NCBI RefSeq assembly: GCF_001570365.1
Contig: NZ_BBYK01000052.1
Span: 62,001-126,000, forward strand
Direction of reading: 5' to 3'
Origin: Microtetraspora fusca
GTDB taxonomy: Bacteria > Actinomycetota > Actinomycetes > Streptosporangiales > Streptosporangiaceae
Length of the DNA stretch: 64,000 bases
Shown: one piece after another, positions 8,021 to 19,683 of the stretch
Layout of the letters: each line of letters starts with the position of its first letter
How positions within the stretch are numbered: position 1 is the first letter of the stretch
Made by a program: the position numbers and the translations under genes
Notes under the pieces: generated by a model
The model's input: only the letters and a program-made list of their open reading frames with translations
Database searches by the model: none
What the model was told of the DNA's origin: nothing

Positions 8021-10483
8021 GTGGACGAGCTGGTGTACGACCCGCAGGCGCTGCAGGCCAAATGGCTGCAGCGGTGGGAGGAGCTGAACCCCTTCGCGGC
8101 GGAGGAGGACAAGGCGGACACCAGGCCGCGCCGCTACATGCTCGACATGTTCCCGTACCCGTCGGGCGACCTGCACATGGGCCACGGCGAGGTGTTCGCC
8201 ATCGGCGATGTCGTCGCGCGCTACTGGTTCCAGAAGGGCTACAACGTCCTGCACCCCATCGGGTGGGACTCCTTCGGCCTGCCCGCGGAGAACGCGGCGA
8301 TCAAGCGCGACGCCCACCCCGCCGAGTGGACCTACGCCAACATCGAGACCCAGGCGAACTCCTTCAAGCGCTACGCCATCTCCTTCGACTGGTCGCGGCG
8401 GCTGCACACGAGCGACGAGGACTACTACCGCTGGAACCAGTGGCTGTTCAACCGCTTCTATGAGCGCGGCCTGGCCTACCGCAAGGGCGGCCTGGTCAAC
8501 TGGTGCCCGACGGACCAGACGGTGCTGGCCAACGAGCAGGTCGTGGCCGGCAAGTGCGAGCGCTGCGGTTCGGACGTGGTCCGCCGCGAGCTGACGCAGT
8601 GGTACTTCAAGATCACCGACTACGCCGACCGGCTGCTGGACGACATGACCCTGCTGGAGGGCGGCTGGCCCGAGCGGGTGCTCACCATGCAGCGCAACTG
8701 GATCGGCCGCTCCACCGGCGCCGACGTCCAGTTCCGCATCGAGGGCAGGGACGAGCCGGTCACCGTCTACACCACCCGCCCCGACACGCTGTTCGGCGCG
8801 ACGTTCTTCGTGGTCGCGGCCGACGCCGCGCTGGCGGAGGAGATCGTGGCCCCCGACCGGCGCGAGGCGCTGGAGGCCTACCGCGCCGAGGTGGCCAAGC
8901 TGTCCGACATCGAGCGCCTGTCCACCGAGAAGGAGAAGACCGGCGTCTTCCTGGGCGTTCACGCGATCAACCCGGTGAACGGCGAGCGGATCCCGGTCTG
9001 GGCGGCCGACTACGTCCTGTCCGACTACGGCCACGGCGCCATCATGGCGGTCCCCGCCCATGACCAGCGCGACCTGGACTTCGCGCTGAAGTTCGGGCTG
9101 CCGGTCAAGGTCGTCGTCCACACCGGCATGGCCGACCCGGGCGAGACCGGCGTCGCCACCCCGGGTGAGGGCACGCTGGTCAACTCCGGGCCCCTGGACG
9201 GCCTGACCAAGGCCGAGGCGATCGCGCGGATCATCGAGATCCTGGCGGAGCGGGGCACCGGGCGCGCGACGGTCAACTTCCGGCTGCGCGACTGGCTGCT
9301 GTCCCGGCAGCGCTTCTGGGGCACCCCGATCCCGATCATCCACTGTCCCGACTGCGGCGAGGTCCCGGTCCCCGACGACCAGCTCCCCGTCACGCTGCCC
9401 GACCTGCGCGGCGCCGACCTGAAGCCCAAGGGCGTCTCGCCGCTGGCCGCGGCCACCGACTGGGTCAACGTGGAGTGCCCCAAGTGCGGCGGCGCCGCCA
9501 AGCGGGACACCGACACGATGGACACCTTCGTCGACTCCTCGTGGTACTTCCTGCGCTACTGCTCCCCGGGGTACGAGGACGGTCCGTTCGACCCGGGCCG
9601 GGTCCGCCGCTGGGGCCCGATCGACCAGTACGTCGGCGGCGTGGAGCACGCCGTGCTGCACCTGCTGTACTCGCGGTTCTTCACCAAGGTCCTGTTCGAC
9701 ATGGGCATGCTGACCTTCACCGAGCCGTTCCTGCGGCTGCTGAACCAGGGCCAGGTCATCAACCAGGGCAAGGCCATGTCCAAGTCGCTGGGCAACGGCG
9801 TCGACCTCGGCCAGCAGATCGACGCGTTCGGCGTGGACGCGGTCCGGCTGACCATGGTCTTCGCCGGCCCGCCGGAGGACGACATCGACTGGGCCGACGT
9901 CTCGCCCGCCGCCTCGCAGAAGTTCCTGGCCCGCGCCTTCCGCGTGATGGCCGAGGCGGGCGCGGCCTCCGCGCCGGGCGCCGACGTCGCCGCGGGCGAC
10001 CTGGAGCTGCGCAAGGCCACCCACCGGACCATCGACGAGGTCACCAAGCTGGTGGACGTCCACCGCTTCAACGTGGCGGTGGCCCGCATGATGGAGCTGA
10101 CGTCGGCGGCGCGCAAGGCCATCGACTCCGGCCCGGGCGCCGGCGACCCCGCCGTCCGCGAGGCCGCCGAGACGCTGGCCGTCATGCTGTCGCTGGTCGC
10201 GCCGTACACGGCGGAGGAGGGCTGGGAGCGGCTCGGCCACGCCCCGTCGGTGGCGCGGGCCGGCTGGCCGGTCGCCGACCCGGCGCTGCTGGTGCGCGAG
10301 TCGGTCACCTGCGTGGTCCAGGTCGCGGGCAAGGTCCGCGACCGCCTCGAGGTGTCGCCGGAGATCTCCGCCGCCGAGCTGGAGGCGCTGGCGCTGGCCA
10401 GCGAGAAGGTCCGGCCGTACCTGGACGGCGCCCCGCGCAAGGTGATCGTCCGCGAGCCGAAGCTGGTCAACATCGTCCCCTGA
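8021..10483 (+). CDS. leuS: Leucyl-tRNA synthetase
   Basis: Class I aminoacyl-tRNA synthetase of 820 residues that charges tRNA-Leu in the cytosol. The HIGH motif appears as HMGH near residue 52 in [16 protein letters not shown], the connective editing domain spans about 220-420, and the KMSKS motif appears as AMSKS near 586. A longer in-frame reading back to 7850 exists, but its first 57 codons are not synthetase-like and cover the leader hairpins. GTG at 8021, 5 bases after GGGAG, gives the usual [19 protein letters not shown] start. The gene is alone in its direction and divergent from the proline-rich membrane protein. Expression may be controlled by the leader at 7875-7960. Confidence 0.97.
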   Translation: MDELVYDPQALQAKWLQRWEELNPFAAEEDKADTRPRRYMLDMFPYPSGDLHMGHGEVFAIGDVVARYWFQKGYNVLHPIGWDSFGLPAENAAIKRDAHPAEWTYANIETQANSFKRYAISFDWSRRLHTSDEDYYRWNQWLFNRFYERGLAYRKGGLVNWCPTDQTVLANEQVVAGKCERCGSDVVRRELTQWYFKITDYADRLLDDMTLLEGGWPERVLTMQRNWIGRSTGADVQFRIEGRDEPVTVYTTRPDTLFGATFFVVAADAALAEEIVAPDRREALEAYRAEVAKLSDIERLSTEKEKTGVFLGVHAINPVNGERIPVWAADYVLSDYGHGAIMAVPAHDQRDLDFALKFGLPVKVVVHTGMADPGETGVATPGEGTLVNSGPLDGLTKAEAIARIIEILAERGTGRATVNFRLRDWLLSRQRFWGTPIPIIHCPDCGEVPVPDDQLPVTLPDLRGADLKPKGVSPLAAATDWVNVECPKCGGAAKRDTDTMDTFVDSSWYFLRYCSPGYEDGPFDPGRVRRWGPIDQYVGGVEHAVLHLLYSRFFTKVLFDMGMLTFTEPFLRLLNQGQVINQGKAMSKSLGNGVDLGQQIDAFGVDAVRLTMVFAGPPEDDIDWADVSPAASQKFLARAFRVMAEAGAASAPGADVAAGDLELRKATHRTIDEVTKLVDVHRFNVAVARMMELTSAARKAIDSGPGAGDPAVREAAETLAVMLSLVAPYTAEEGWERLGHAPSVARAGWPVADPALLVRESVTCVVQVAGKVRDRLEVSPEISAAELEALALASEKVRPYLDGAPRKVIVREPKLVNIVP

Positions 10484-10516
10484 TGCCCCGGCGGCACCCT
10501 GAGTAAAGTCTCGATC

Positions 10517-10750
10517 ATGAGATGGCTCGGGGCGCTGCTCCTGGGGGCCGGGCTCGCCGTGACGGCGTGCGGCGGGGCCGGAGACGGCCTCACCGGCGCG
10601 ACGGCGCAGGTGTCCGGTGACGGCCCCGCCGGCTCAAGCGAGGGCCGCTCCGTGTCCCGGGCCACGCTCAGGCCGGCCGAGGGCGTGCCCGCGGCGTTCG
10701 CCTGGAAACCGGCGCTCGACGGGGAGCTGGACACCGTGACCCGGCATTGA
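10517..10750 (+). CDS. Small putative lipoprotein
   Basis: A 77-residue frame starting MRWLGALLLGAGLAVTACGG: a positively charged start, a short hydrophobic stretch and a lipobox (AVTAC) with the lipidation cysteine near residue 18. The rest is short, polar and without a recognisable domain. It starts 33 bp after leuS in the same direction, so read-through is possible. Ribosome site is weak. Function unknown; a chance frame is possible but the signal sequence is convincing. Confidence 0.5.
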   Translation: MRWLGALLLGAGLAVTACGGAGDGLTGATAQVSGDGPAGSSEGRSVSRATLRPAEGVPAAFAWKPALDGELDTVTRH

Positions 10751-10834
10751 CGCTCACCGATCAGATCGACACAATGGCGGCCGAGCCATAAATCACACAT
10801 TGTTAGGCGTGCGGTCAGGGCATGCCACGACCAC

Positions 10835-10852
10835 CCACCGCGTGAGCGGTGG
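10835..10852 (+). promoter_or_regulatory. Hairpin in the leader region of the cellulase gene
   Basis: A 7-bp perfect stem (CCACCGC/GCGGTGG) closed by a GTGA tetraloop lies 65 bp before the cellulase start. No T-run follows. It could be an mRNA structure or a regulator site. The rest of the 10751-10916 gap shows no CebR-type TGGGAGCGCTCCCA box. Confidence 0.3.
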
Positions 10853-10871
10853 TCCTGGAGCGTGCGCCTGA

Positions 10872-12512
<1,641 letters not shown>

Positions 12513-12536
12513 GCGCCGCCCCCGCAGGGCGGCCGG

Positions 12537-13658
12537 TCAGGACAGCGCGGCGGAGATGCGGCTGAGCATCTCCTCCAGGATCGGCTCCGAGGTGCCGAAA
12601 TTGAGCCGCGCGTAGCCCTCGCCCCCCGGGCCGAACAGCGGCCCGGGGTTCAACCGCACCCGCGCCTCCCGCTCCAGGAACGCCGCCGGATCCTCGTCGA
12701 GGAAGCCGAGGTCGAGCCACCCCAGATAGGTGGCCTCGGGGATCCGGTAGCCGACCCGGGGCGGGAGCCGCTTGGCGATCAGGCGGCGGTTGCGGTCGAG
12801 GATCGCGAGCACCTCGGCCAGCCAGTCGTCGCCGTGCCGCCAGGCGGCCACGGTGGCCTCGACGCCGAGCAGGTTCGGCGCGCCGTAGATGTGGGCGGGC
12901 TGCGTGTCCACCGCCTCCCGTACGGCCGCGGAGCCGAGGTGGGCGACGCAGCAGCGGATGCCGCCCATGTTGAACGCCTTCGTCGCGGACGTGAGCGTGA
13001 CCGTGCGGTCGGGGAGGATCGTGCCGAACGAGATGTGGGTCCGCGGCGCGTACGTCAGGTCGGCGTGGATCTCGTCGGAGACGACGAGGGCGTCGTGCCG
13101 CTCGGCGTACGCGGCGAGGGCGGCGAGCTCCTCCGCGGTGAACACCCGGCCGGTCGGGTTGTGCGGGTTGACCACGAGCAGCACGTCGGCCCGCTCGTCC
13201 GGGACCTCGAACCGCCAGCCTTCGCCGTCCGGCACCATCGGGATGGGAAGCAGCCGCCGGCCCATCTGCGTGATCGTGTCCAGGAACGGATGGTAGGCCG
13301 GGGTGTGCAGGGCGACGGTGTCACCGGGCCGGGTGGTCAGGTGCAGCAGGACCTGGAGCGCCTGGTTGACGTCGCTGTACGAGCGGACGTGGCCGGGGTC
13401 GAGGCGGAAGCCGTACCGGGTCTCCATGCGCTCGGCGAACGCCTCGGCGAGGGGAGCGACGGAGGGCTGGTCGATCCAGGAGGGGTAGCCGAGGTCGGTC
13501 TCGACCCGGCGCACCAGCGCCTCGCGCACCGGCTCCGGAACGGGGAAGTCCATGTCGGCGACCCAGGAGGGGATCACACCGGGTGCGGTCTCCGACCACT
13601 TGAGGCCGTCACGGCGGGACGCCGCCTCAAGGGTGAGCTGGTCAAGGTTGCGCGTCAC
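12537..13658 (-). CDS. PatB/MalY-like PLP-dependent C-S lyase or aminotransferase
   Basis: About 373 residues of fold-type I PLP enzyme, class I/II aminotransferase family of the MalY/PatB branch (cystathionine beta-lyase activity). Signatures: VNPHNPTGRVF, SDEIHADL and the PLP lysine in SATKAFNMGGIRC. The N-terminal KWSETAPGVIPSWVADMDF is typical of the branch. An ATG at 13691 is possible, but the GTG at 13658 starts where relatives start and lies 7 bases after TAGGCT, a good -10, so it may be leaderless. It follows lexA on the same strand, separated by a 30-bp palindromic terminator. A methionine or sulfur role is inference; other C-S lyase roles are possible. Confidence 0.85.
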   Translation of the reverse strand: MTRNLDQLTLEAASRRDGLKWSETAPGVIPSWVADMDFPVPEPVREALVRRVETDLGYPSWIDQPSVAPLAEAFAERMETRYGFRLDPGHVRSYSDVNQALQVLLHLTTRPGDTVALHTPAYHPFLDTITQMGRRLLPIPMVPDGEGWRFEVPDERADVLLVVNPHNPTGRVFTAEELAALAAYAERHDALVVSDEIHADLTYAPRTHISFGTILPDRTVTLTSATKAFNMGGIRCCVAHLGSAAVREAVDTQPAHIYGAPNLLGVEATVAAWRHGDDWLAEVLAILDRNRRLIAKRLPPRVGYRIPEATYLGWLDLGFLDEDPAAFLEREARVRLNPGPLFGPGGEGYARLNFGTSEPILEEMLSRISAALS

Positions 13659-13719
13659 ACCAGTAAGCCTATTTGCGGCAATCACCGGCATTGTCCGCTG
13701 GCCGGCCGTTCACGCTGGT

Positions 13720-13749
13720 GCTCCGCGGTGACCCGGGTCACCGCGGAGC
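13720..13749 (-). terminator. lexA terminator, 30-bp perfect palindrome
   Basis: An exact 30-bp palindrome with arms GCTCCGCGGTGACCC and its complement lies 20 bp downstream of the lexA stop. Being symmetrical, it works as a hairpin in either direction. No U-run follows. Confidence 0.75.
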
Positions 13750-13768
13750 GACGCGCGGACGAACCGGA

Positions 13769-14470
13769 CTACAGCTTGCGCAGGACGGCGGTGACCTTGC
13801 CCAGGACGGTCGCCTCGTCGCCCGGGATCGGCTCGTAGTTGGCGTTGTGCGGAACGAGCCAGACGTGGCCGTCCTTGCGCTTGAAGGTCTTGACCGTGGC
13901 CTCGCCGTCGATCATGGCGGCCACAACGTCGCCGTTGTCCGCGACCGGCTGCTGGCGCACCACGACCCAGTCGCCGTCGGCGATCGCCAGGTCGATCATC
14001 GAGTCGCCGCTGACCTGGAGGAGGAACAGCGTGCCCTCGCCGACGAGCTGCTTGGGCAGCGCGAAGACGTCCTCGATGCTCTGCTCGGCCAGGATCGGGC
14101 CTCCGGCCGCGATGCGGCCGACAAGCGGCACGTACGCGGCGGTCGGGCGGCTGAAGCTCGGCTCAACCTCGGCGGCGTCCGGATCGACCCACAGCACCGG
14201 CTCGCCCGGCAGCCGGACCTCCAGGGCGCGGGGCCGGTGCGGGTCACGGCGCAGGTAGCCCTTGCGCTGCAAGGCGGTGAGCTGATGCGACACGCTCGAG
14301 GTGCTGGTCAGCTGGACCGCCTCGCCGATCTCGCGCATCGACGGCGGATATCCGCGCTGTTGCACCGAGTCGCGGATCACCTCGAGGATCTTGCGCTGCC
14401 TGGGGGTGAGACCAAGGGAGTCCCGCCTGCGCACCGCCAGGTCGTTGACGCTCTCATCCTGCCCGCTCAC
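13769..14470 (-). CDS. lexA: LexA repressor (SOS response)
   Basis: A 233-residue LexA. The N-terminal winged helix (about 20-85; STSSVSHQL recognition region) binds SOS boxes. The C-terminal S24 peptidase-like domain shows the Ala-Gly self-cleavage site in GRIAAGGPI, the nucleophile serine in SGDSMID and the general-base lysine in [10 protein letters not shown]. RecA filaments trigger self-cleavage and derepression. The frame stays open far upstream, but the start is GTG at 14470, 8 bases after GGGAGGTG; this gives the normal length. A SOS box lies 68 bp upstream, so the gene should repress itself. Divergent from nrdR-nrdJ. Confidence 0.97.
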   Translation of the reverse strand: MSGQDESVNDLAVRRRDSLGLTPRQRKILEVIRDSVQQRGYPPSMREIGEAVQLTSTSSVSHQLTALQRKGYLRRDPHRPRALEVRLPGEPVLWVDPDAAEVEPSFSRPTAAYVPLVGRIAAGGPILAEQSIEDVFALPKQLVGEGTLFLLQVSGDSMIDLAIADGDWVVVRQQPVADNGDVVAAMIDGEATVKTFKRKDGHVWLVPHNANYEPIPGDEATVLGKVTAVLRKL

Positions 14471-14537
14471 CAAACCACCTCCCAATCCGTGTTCTTCATG
14501 TCGCACAGAGCGACGGTACCCCGATCGAAGATCATCT

Positions 14538-14553
14538 TCAAACAATTGTTCGA
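14538..14553 (-). promoter_or_regulatory. SOS box upstream of lexA
   Basis: TCAAACAATTGTTCGA matches the actinobacterial LexA operator TCGAAC-N4-GTTCGA with one mismatch in the left arm. It lies 68 bp before the lexA start. The 426-bp gap 14471-14896 otherwise holds the NrdR boxes near its far end and no convincing gene. Confidence 0.8.
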
Positions 14554-14786
14554 TTCGATGTGAATCGCCGTCACCTGCACAGTTGTACCGCCATCGTACG
14601 GGAGTTCGATCGACACCGTGTTCGATATTGCCGAGATTTCGCCGATCTTCTTGTAGGGTGCCCGCGCGATGTCGTTGGGGTAGGCGACACGCCCGGGATT
14701 CCAGAGGGTTCCGCTGGTTGAACAGCCACTTCGCTCGGCAGGGGTTCGCCGACTTGCGTTCAAGGTCGGGCACTTCTACGGTTGGA

Positions 14787-14802
14787 CCACAACATCTAGT
14801 AG
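14787..14802 (+). promoter_or_regulatory. NrdR box 1 upstream of nrdR-nrdJ
   Basis: The core CAACATCTAG matches the NrdR consensus core CwAtATaTwG at 8 of 10 positions. Its centre is exactly 31 bp from the second box, the three-turn spacing typical of NrdR sites. Confidence 0.6.
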
Positions 14803-14817
14803 TTACAGAGATGTACT

Positions 14818-14833
14818 TCACCACAGCTTGTGT
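14818..14833 (+). promoter_or_regulatory. NrdR box 2 upstream of nrdR-nrdJ
   Basis: TCACCACAGCTTGTGT is a weaker match to the NrdR consensus, about 10 of 16 positions, but falls exactly 31 bp centre to centre from box 1 and contains the CACA/TGTG dyad. It ends 63 bp before nrdR. Confidence 0.5.
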
Positions 14834-14896
14834 TTCCGTGACCGCTTCACGACGCTTTCGTGAGGTGGGCGTAAGCGTTTCCAGGGAGGCGATGAC

Positions 14897-15358
14897 GTGC
14901 ACTGCCCGTTCTGCCGTCACCCGGACACGCGGGTCGTCGACAGCCGCTCGACCGAGGACGGGGCGGCCATCCGCCGCCGGCGTACCTGCTCCGAATGCGG
15001 GCGCAGGTTCACCACGCAGGAGACCGTCCTCCTCATGGTCAGCAAGCGCAGCGGGGTGACCGAGCCGTTCTCGCGGGACAAGGTCGTCGCCGGAGTGCGA
15101 CGGGCCTGTCAGGGGCGTCCGGTCGGCGAGGATTCTCTCGCCCAGCTCGGGCAGCTTGTGGAGGAGAGCATCAGGGCCACCGGATGCGCCGAGATCGCCT
15201 CGCACGAGGTGGGTCTGGCCATCCTGGGGCCGCTGCGCGAGCTGGACGAGGTCGCCTACCTGCGTTTCGCCTCCGTCTATCGGGGGTTCGAGACGCTCGC
15301 CGACTTCGAGGCCGAGATCGAGCAGCTCAGAGCCGCGCGCGCCGCCGTCCAGCAGTAG
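14897..15358 (+). CDS. nrdR: Transcriptional repressor NrdR
   Basis: A 153-residue nucleotide-sensing repressor of ribonucleotide reductase genes. The zinc ribbon is visible as MHCPFC near the start and CSECG near residue 31; the ATP-cone domain begins at about 46 ([23 protein letters not shown]). It binds ATP or dATP and represses nrd operons when dATP is high. GTG start with GGGAGG 7 bases upstream. nrdJ follows 109 bp later on the same strand, a conserved actinobacterial arrangement, and the two NrdR boxes upstream imply autoregulation together with nrdJ. Confidence 0.96.
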   Translation: MHCPFCRHPDTRVVDSRSTEDGAAIRRRRTCSECGRRFTTQETVLLMVSKRSGVTEPFSRDKVVAGVRRACQGRPVGEDSLAQLGQLVEESIRATGCAEIASHEVGLAILGPLRELDEVAYLRFASVYRGFETLADFEAEIEQLRAARAAVQQ

Positions 15359-15467
15359 CGGCGGAAGGTGGCGGGGCCGCCCACGTCGGCCATCGTCACT
15401 CAGGGTGATCAAACAGACACGTGATCGGATGCGAGGGGCTCCCACCGGGCCCCGGAAGGGGGAATTC

Positions 15468-18302
15468 ATGACGGAGATCGTGAACGGCACCGAGACGGGC
15501 ACCGGGGGACGCGGTGGCAAGCGGCCGCGTAAGGGTCTCAAGATGAAGCGCGTCTTCACCACCCCGGGGGTCCATCCGTACGACACGGTCGCCTGGGAGC
15601 GCCGCGACGTCGTCATGACGAACTGGCGCGACGGCTCGATCAACTTCGAGCAGCGCGGTGTGGAGTTCCCCGAGTTCTGGTCGGTCAACGCCGCCAACAT
15701 CGTCACCAGCAAGTACTTCCGCGGCGCCGTCGGCACGCCGCAGCGCGAGTCGAGCCTGCGGCAGCTGGTCGACCGCGTCGTGGACGTCTACACCAAGACC
15801 GGCGTCGAGAACGGCTACTTCGCCACGGACGAGGACGCCGAGATCTTCGACCACGAGCTGAAGCACGCTCTGGTCCACCAGATCTTCAGCTTCAACTCGC
15901 CCGTGTGGTTCAACGTGGGAACCGCCTCGCCGCAGCAGGTGAGCGCGTGCTTCATCCTGGCCGTGGACGACCAGATGGAGTCCATCCTGGAGTGGTACAA
16001 GGAAGAGGGCGTCATCTTCAAGGGCGGCTCCGGCTCCGGGATCAACCTCTCCCGCATCCGGTCCAGCAAGGAGCTGCTCTCCAGCGGTGGCACGGCCAGC
16101 GGGCCGGTGTCGTTCATGCGCGGCGCCGACGCCTCGGCGGGCACCATCAAGTCCGGCGGCGCCACCCGCCGGGCGGCCAAGATGGTCGTCCTCGACGTCG
16201 ACCACCCCGACATCGAGGAGTTCATCGACACCAAGGCGCGCGAGGAGGACAAGATCCGCGCGCTGCGGGACGCCGGGTTCGACATGGACCTCGGCGGCAA
16301 GGACATCGTGTCCGTGCAGTACCAGAACGCCAACAACTCCGTCCGCGTCTCGGACGAGTTCATGCGCGCGGTCGAGAACGGCGGCGACTTCGGTCTGCGC
16401 GCGCGGCTGACCGGCGAGATCATCGAGAAGGTCGACGCCCGGTCGCTGTTCCGCAGGATGGCCCAGGCCGCCTGGGAGTGCGCCGACCCCGGCCTGCAGT
16501 ACGACGACACGATCAACGACTGGCACACCTGCCCCGAGACCGGGCGCATCACGGCCAGCAACCCCTGCTCGGAGTACCTCCACCTGGACAACTCCTCCTG
16601 CAACCTCGCGTCGATCAACCTGCTGAAGTTCCTGCGCGACGACGACACGTTCGACGTGGACAGCTTCGTCAAGCTGACCGAGCTGATCATCACGGCGATG
16701 GACGTCTCGATCACCTTCGCCGACTTCCCGACCGAGAAGATCGGTGAGACCACCCGGGCGTACCGGCAGCTCGGCATCGGCTACGCCAACCTGGGCGCGC
16801 TGCTGATGGCCACCGGCCACGCGTACGACTCCGAGGGCGGCCGGGCGATCGCCGCGGCGATCACCTCGCTGATGACCGGAGTCTCCTACCGGCGCTCGGC
16901 CGAGCTCGCCGCGATCGTCGGCCCGTACGACGGCTACGAGCGCAACGCGGAGCCGCACAAGCGCGTCATGCGCAAGCACGCGAGCGCCAACGACGACCTG
17001 CGCACGGTCGACGCGATGGACAAGAAGATCCACACCGAGGCGACCCGCCAGTGGCAGGAGTGCCTCCGGCTGGGCGAGAAGAACGGCTACCGCAACGCCC
17101 AGGCGTCGCTGCTCGCGCCCACCGGCACCATCGGCCTGATGATGGACTGCGACACCACCGGCATCGAGCCCGACCTCGCCCTGGTCAAGTTCAAGAAGCT
17201 GGTCGGCGGCGGCTCCATGCAGATCGTCAACCAGACCATCCCGCGGGCGCTGCGGCGGCTCGGCTACCAGGAGGAGCAGGTCGAGGCGATCGTCGAGTAC
17301 ATCGCCGAGCACGGTCACGTCGTGGACGCCCCCGGCCTGCGCGCCGAGCACTACGAGGTGTTCGACTGCGCGATGGGCGAGCGGGCCATCGCCCCGATGG
17401 GCCACGTCCGGATGATGGCCGCCGTCCAGCCGTTCCTGTCCGGCGCGATCTCCAAGACGGTCAACCTGCCCGAGTCGGCCACGGCGGACGACATCGAGCA
17501 GGTCTACCTGGAGGGCTGGAAGCTCGGCCTGAAGGCCCTGGCCGTCTACCGGGACAACTGCAAGGTGGGCCAGCCGCTCTCGGCGGCGAAGAAGACCTCC
17601 GAGACCGCCTCGGAGGAGGCCGCCCCCGAGGTCCAGGTCATCGAGGTGCCCCGGCCCACCCGGCGGCGCCTGCCGAACCAGCGGCCGAGCATCACCACGC
17701 GGTTCACCGTGGGCGGAGCCAAGGGCTACATGACCGCGTCGTCCTACCCCGACGACGGTCTCGGCGAGGTCTTCCTCAAGATGTCCAAGCAGGGCTCGAC
17801 CCTCGCGGGCGTCATGGACGCCTTCTCCGTCGCCATCTCGATCGGCCTGCAGTACGGCGTTCCGCTGGACACCTACGTCCAGAAGTTCGTCAACATGCGG
17901 TTCGAGCCGGCCGGCATGACCGACGACCCGGACGTCCGGATGGCCCAGTCCGTCATGGACTACATCTTCCGGCGGCTGGCGCTCGACTACCTGCCGTACG
18001 AGGACCGGGCCGCGCTCGGCATCTTCTCCGCCGCCGAGCGGGCCGCGCAGGCGCGCGGCGAGGACCCGGCCGCGCTGCACGAGGTCGTGGACACGGCGGC
18101 GCTGGCCCAGTCCGCGCCGATCGAGCAGAAGCGCGCGGAGGTGGCGCGCTCCGAGCCGAAGCACTCCTCCTCCGACTCCCTGGAGAGCCACCAGGGCCGT
18201 ACGGCGGACGCGCCGCTCTGCATGACCTGCGGCACGAAGATGCGCCCGGCCGGAAGCTGCTACGTCTGCGAGGGCTGCGGCAGCACCAGCGGCTGCAGCT
18301 GA
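15468..18302 (+). CDS. nrdJ: Vitamin B12-dependent (class II) ribonucleoside-diphosphate reductase
   Basis: A 944-residue adenosylcobalamin-dependent reductase that converts ribonucleotides to deoxyribonucleotides without oxygen or a separate radical subunit. By analogy with NrdA the thiyl-radical cysteine is in SNPCSEY, the redox pair in VSACFIL and [10 protein letters not shown], and the C-terminal shuttle/zinc cysteines in CMTCGTKM and [13 protein letters not shown]. The start is ATG at 15468 with AAGGGGG 5 bases before it; a longer frame overlapping nrdR is rejected. No cobalamin riboswitch precedes it, so control is probably through the NrdR boxes upstream of nrdR. Length agrees with the family. 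A strong terminator follows at 18368. Confidence 0.97.
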   Translation: MTEIVNGTETGTGGRGGKRPRKGLKMKRVFTTPGVHPYDTVAWERRDVVMTNWRDGSINFEQRGVEFPEFWSVNAANIVTSKYFRGAVGTPQRESSLRQLVDRVVDVYTKTGVENGYFATDEDAEIFDHELKHALVHQIFSFNSPVWFNVGTASPQQVSACFILAVDDQMESILEWYKEEGVIFKGGSGSGINLSRIRSSKELLSSGGTASGPVSFMRGADASAGTIKSGGATRRAAKMVVLDVDHPDIEEFIDTKAREEDKIRALRDAGFDMDLGGKDIVSVQYQNANNSVRVSDEFMRAVENGGDFGLRARLTGEIIEKVDARSLFRRMAQAAWECADPGLQYDDTINDWHTCPETGRITASNPCSEYLHLDNSSCNLASINLLKFLRDDDTFDVDSFVKLTELIITAMDVSITFADFPTEKIGETTRAYRQLGIGYANLGALLMATGHAYDSEGGRAIAAAITSLMTGVSYRRSAELAAIVGPYDGYERNAEPHKRVMRKHASANDDLRTVDAMDKKIHTEATRQWQECLRLGEKNGYRNAQASLLAPTGTIGLMMDCDTTGIEPDLALVKFKKLVGGGSMQIVNQTIPRALRRLGYQEEQVEAIVEYIAEHGHVVDAPGLRAEHYEVFDCAMGERAIAPMGHVRMMAAVQPFLSGAISKTVNLPESATADDIEQVYLEGWKLGLKALAVYRDNCKVGQPLSAAKKTSETASEEAAPEVQVIEVPRPTRRRLPNQRPSITTRFTVGGAKGYMTASSYPDDGLGEVFLKMSKQGSTLAGVMDAFSVAISIGLQYGVPLDTYVQKFVNMRFEPAGMTDDPDVRMAQSVMDYIFRRLALDYLPYEDRAALGIFSAAERAAQARGEDPAALHEVVDTAALAQSAPIEQKRAEVARSEPKHSSSDSLESHQGRTADAPLCMTCGTKMRPAGSCYVCEGCGSTSGCS

Positions 18303-18367
18303 TATTGGGCGAAGTTGCAGCCGAAGCAACACTCGACCTGAACGGCGGCGGGCATCGTTGCTGGTGA

Positions 18368-18402
18368 CGAGGGGGATCCGGAGATGTTCCGGGTCCCCCT
18401 CG
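18368..18402 (+). terminator. nrdJ terminator
   Basis: A 15-bp stem with one G-T pair (CGAGGGGGATCCGGA and its complement) and a short loop, followed by ACTTGTTT. It lies 66 bp past the nrdJ stop and is the best intrinsic terminator in the window. Confidence 0.85.
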
Positions 18403-18476
18403 ACTTGTTTCCGGGGTGCCGGCGCCCTGTTCCCGCCGCACGTCCCTGAGCTGACGGGCGGACGACCGGCTGGTGC

Positions 18477-19520
18477 TCACGACCCGGCCGGCGCCTCGGC
18501 CGCCGGCACTGAATCGCCCACCGGCTGACAGCGGTGAACTTCATCGGGCCGGCCCTCGTCGATGGGCGCCGCGGATCGCCGCTGCCGATGTCCGCCGAGC
18601 GCTTCGCGCTGTGCCGTGGTGAGCCGGTGGCCTCCGGCGGTGATGGAGTAGGTGCCGGACTCGACCGCCCGTACGGTGACCGGGTCGCAGACCTCCGGAT
18701 GCCGTTCGGCGCCGCGCAGGGCGCTGGTGACGCGGTCCGGATGCCATCCCAGCGCGGTGGAGAGCTGCGCGACTGTGAGCGGCTCGCCGGCGTGCACGAG
18801 TGCGGCGAGCACGGTCAGCATGTCGCTGACGGCGGCTCGGCCGGGGCCGCCGACCATATTGGCGCTGAGACGCGCGAAGAACCGGGCCATCTCATTCAGC
18901 CGGGCTCCCGCCGGCGTGGTGGCGCCGAAGATCGCGACTCCCCGTCGGGCGGTGTCGGCCCACAGGACGTTCTTGCGGGCGCTCGCCGTCCACGCCCGGA
19001 GCCAGAGATCGCCCCCGACGACGTACATTTCGCGGCGTCGCCGGGGGGCGCGCTCGCGTCGGACGACGTCCAGGCCTACGAGGTAGCCGATCGCCTTGGA
19101 CACCGACGCCGGGCTGACCTGCAGCTGCCGGACCAGGTCGGCGGAGGTCAGGGCACCGGAATCGGTCGTGACGAGGTGCGCGAGCACCCGCGCGGCGATT
19201 CGGGGAAGCCCGATCTGCACCATCAGCGCCGCGAAATCCTCCGCAAAAGCGCGGACCGCCTCAGGGTTACGCCTGTAGGCGTTCGCGGCAGCAGGGGCTC
19301 GCGGTCGCACTGCCGGTCCGCGCCGGCGGGCACGCCGCTCAGTGGCCTGCTGGGCGTGGTCCGCCCGGTAGCCTCCGGATCCGCTGTTGCGAGCCACCTC
19401 CCGGCTGACGGTAGAGGTCGGCCTGCCCAGCCGCCTGGCGATCTCGGCGTAGCCGAGCCCTTCCGCCAGCCACGACGCGATGCGACGACGGTCCTGTTCG
19501 CTCAGCCTGCTTCCCGGCAT
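18477..19520 (-). CDS. Transcriptional regulator with IS30-type HTH and MarR/GbsR-like winged helix
   Basis: About 347 residues with two DNA-binding units. Residues 1-45 (SRLSEQDRRRIASWL, then AEIARRLGRPTSTVSREV) match the HTH of IS30-family transposases, but no DDE catalytic core follows. Residues about 90-180 form a winged helix (TSADLVRQLQVSPASVSKAI) of MarR/GbsR type, with a further winged-helix-like part at about 235-300. I take it as a regulator, not a transposase. Start is uncertain: ATGs at 19550, 19535 and 19520 are in frame, and a TTGCAA palindrome overlaps the first, so I prefer 19520. Divergent from a serine hydrolase, its likely target, with three TTGCAA sites between them. Confidence 0.75.
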   Translation of the reverse strand: MPGSRLSEQDRRRIASWLAEGLGYAEIARRLGRPTSTVSREVARNSGSGGYRADHAQQATERRARRRGPAVRPRAPAAANAYRRNPEAVRAFAEDFAALMVQIGLPRIAARVLAHLVTTDSGALTSADLVRQLQVSPASVSKAIGYLVGLDVVRRERAPRRRREMYVVGGDLWLRAWTASARKNVLWADTARRGVAIFGATTPAGARLNEMARFFARLSANMVGGPGRAAVSDMLTVLAALVHAGEPLTVAQLSTALGWHPDRVTSALRGAERHPEVCDPVTVRAVESGTYSITAGGHRLTTAQREALGGHRQRRSAAPIDEGRPDEVHRCQPVGDSVPAAEAPAGS

Positions 19521-19548
19521 TCGCGCAGTATGCATTCGCGGCCACCGC

Positions 19549-19600
19549 ATTGCAACGGCCGGCCGCCAGATCGTTGCAATCGGGCACAGGCCATTGCAAT
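19549..19600. promoter_or_regulatory. Three TTGCAA palindromes between divergent regulator and serine hydrolase
   Basis: ATTGCAAC (19549-19556), GTTGCAAT (19573-19580) and ATTGCAAT (19593-19600) lie at 24- and 20-bp intervals, about two helical turns. They are the natural operator candidates for the adjacent regulator and overlap its possible upstream start. Confidence 0.55.
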
Positions 19601-19668
19601 TTTCTTTGCGAGAAACCGCTGGTCAGCGGCCTAACGGCCCAAGCATTCAGATTGACGATCTAGGAAAG

Positions 19669-19683
19669 GGAACGTAGCGTTCC
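19669..19683. promoter_or_regulatory. Inverted repeat before the serine hydrolase
   Basis: GGAACGTAGCGTTCC, a perfect 6-3-6 dyad, ends 30 bp before the hydrolase start and lies just after TTGACGATCT, a possible -35 region. It may be a second operator or part of the promoter. Confidence 0.35.

Noticed and set aside
14467-14763. A 98-codon minus-strand frame between lexA and nrdR
   Set aside because: It overlaps the SOS box and the lexA promoter, has no ribosome site and no recognisable motif.
15359-15467. Cobalamin riboswitch before nrdJ
   Set aside because: The gap is only 109 bp and has no B12-box-like sequence.
13769-15736. lexA as a 655-residue protein reaching over nrdR
   Set aside because: The frame is open by chance. 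The GTG at 14470 with a strong ribosome site gives the normal 233-residue LexA, and the SOS box would otherwise lie inside the gene.
18477-19520. IS30 transposase
   Set aside because: Only the N-terminal HTH matches; no DDE domain, no terminal inverted repeats, and a winged helix follows instead.
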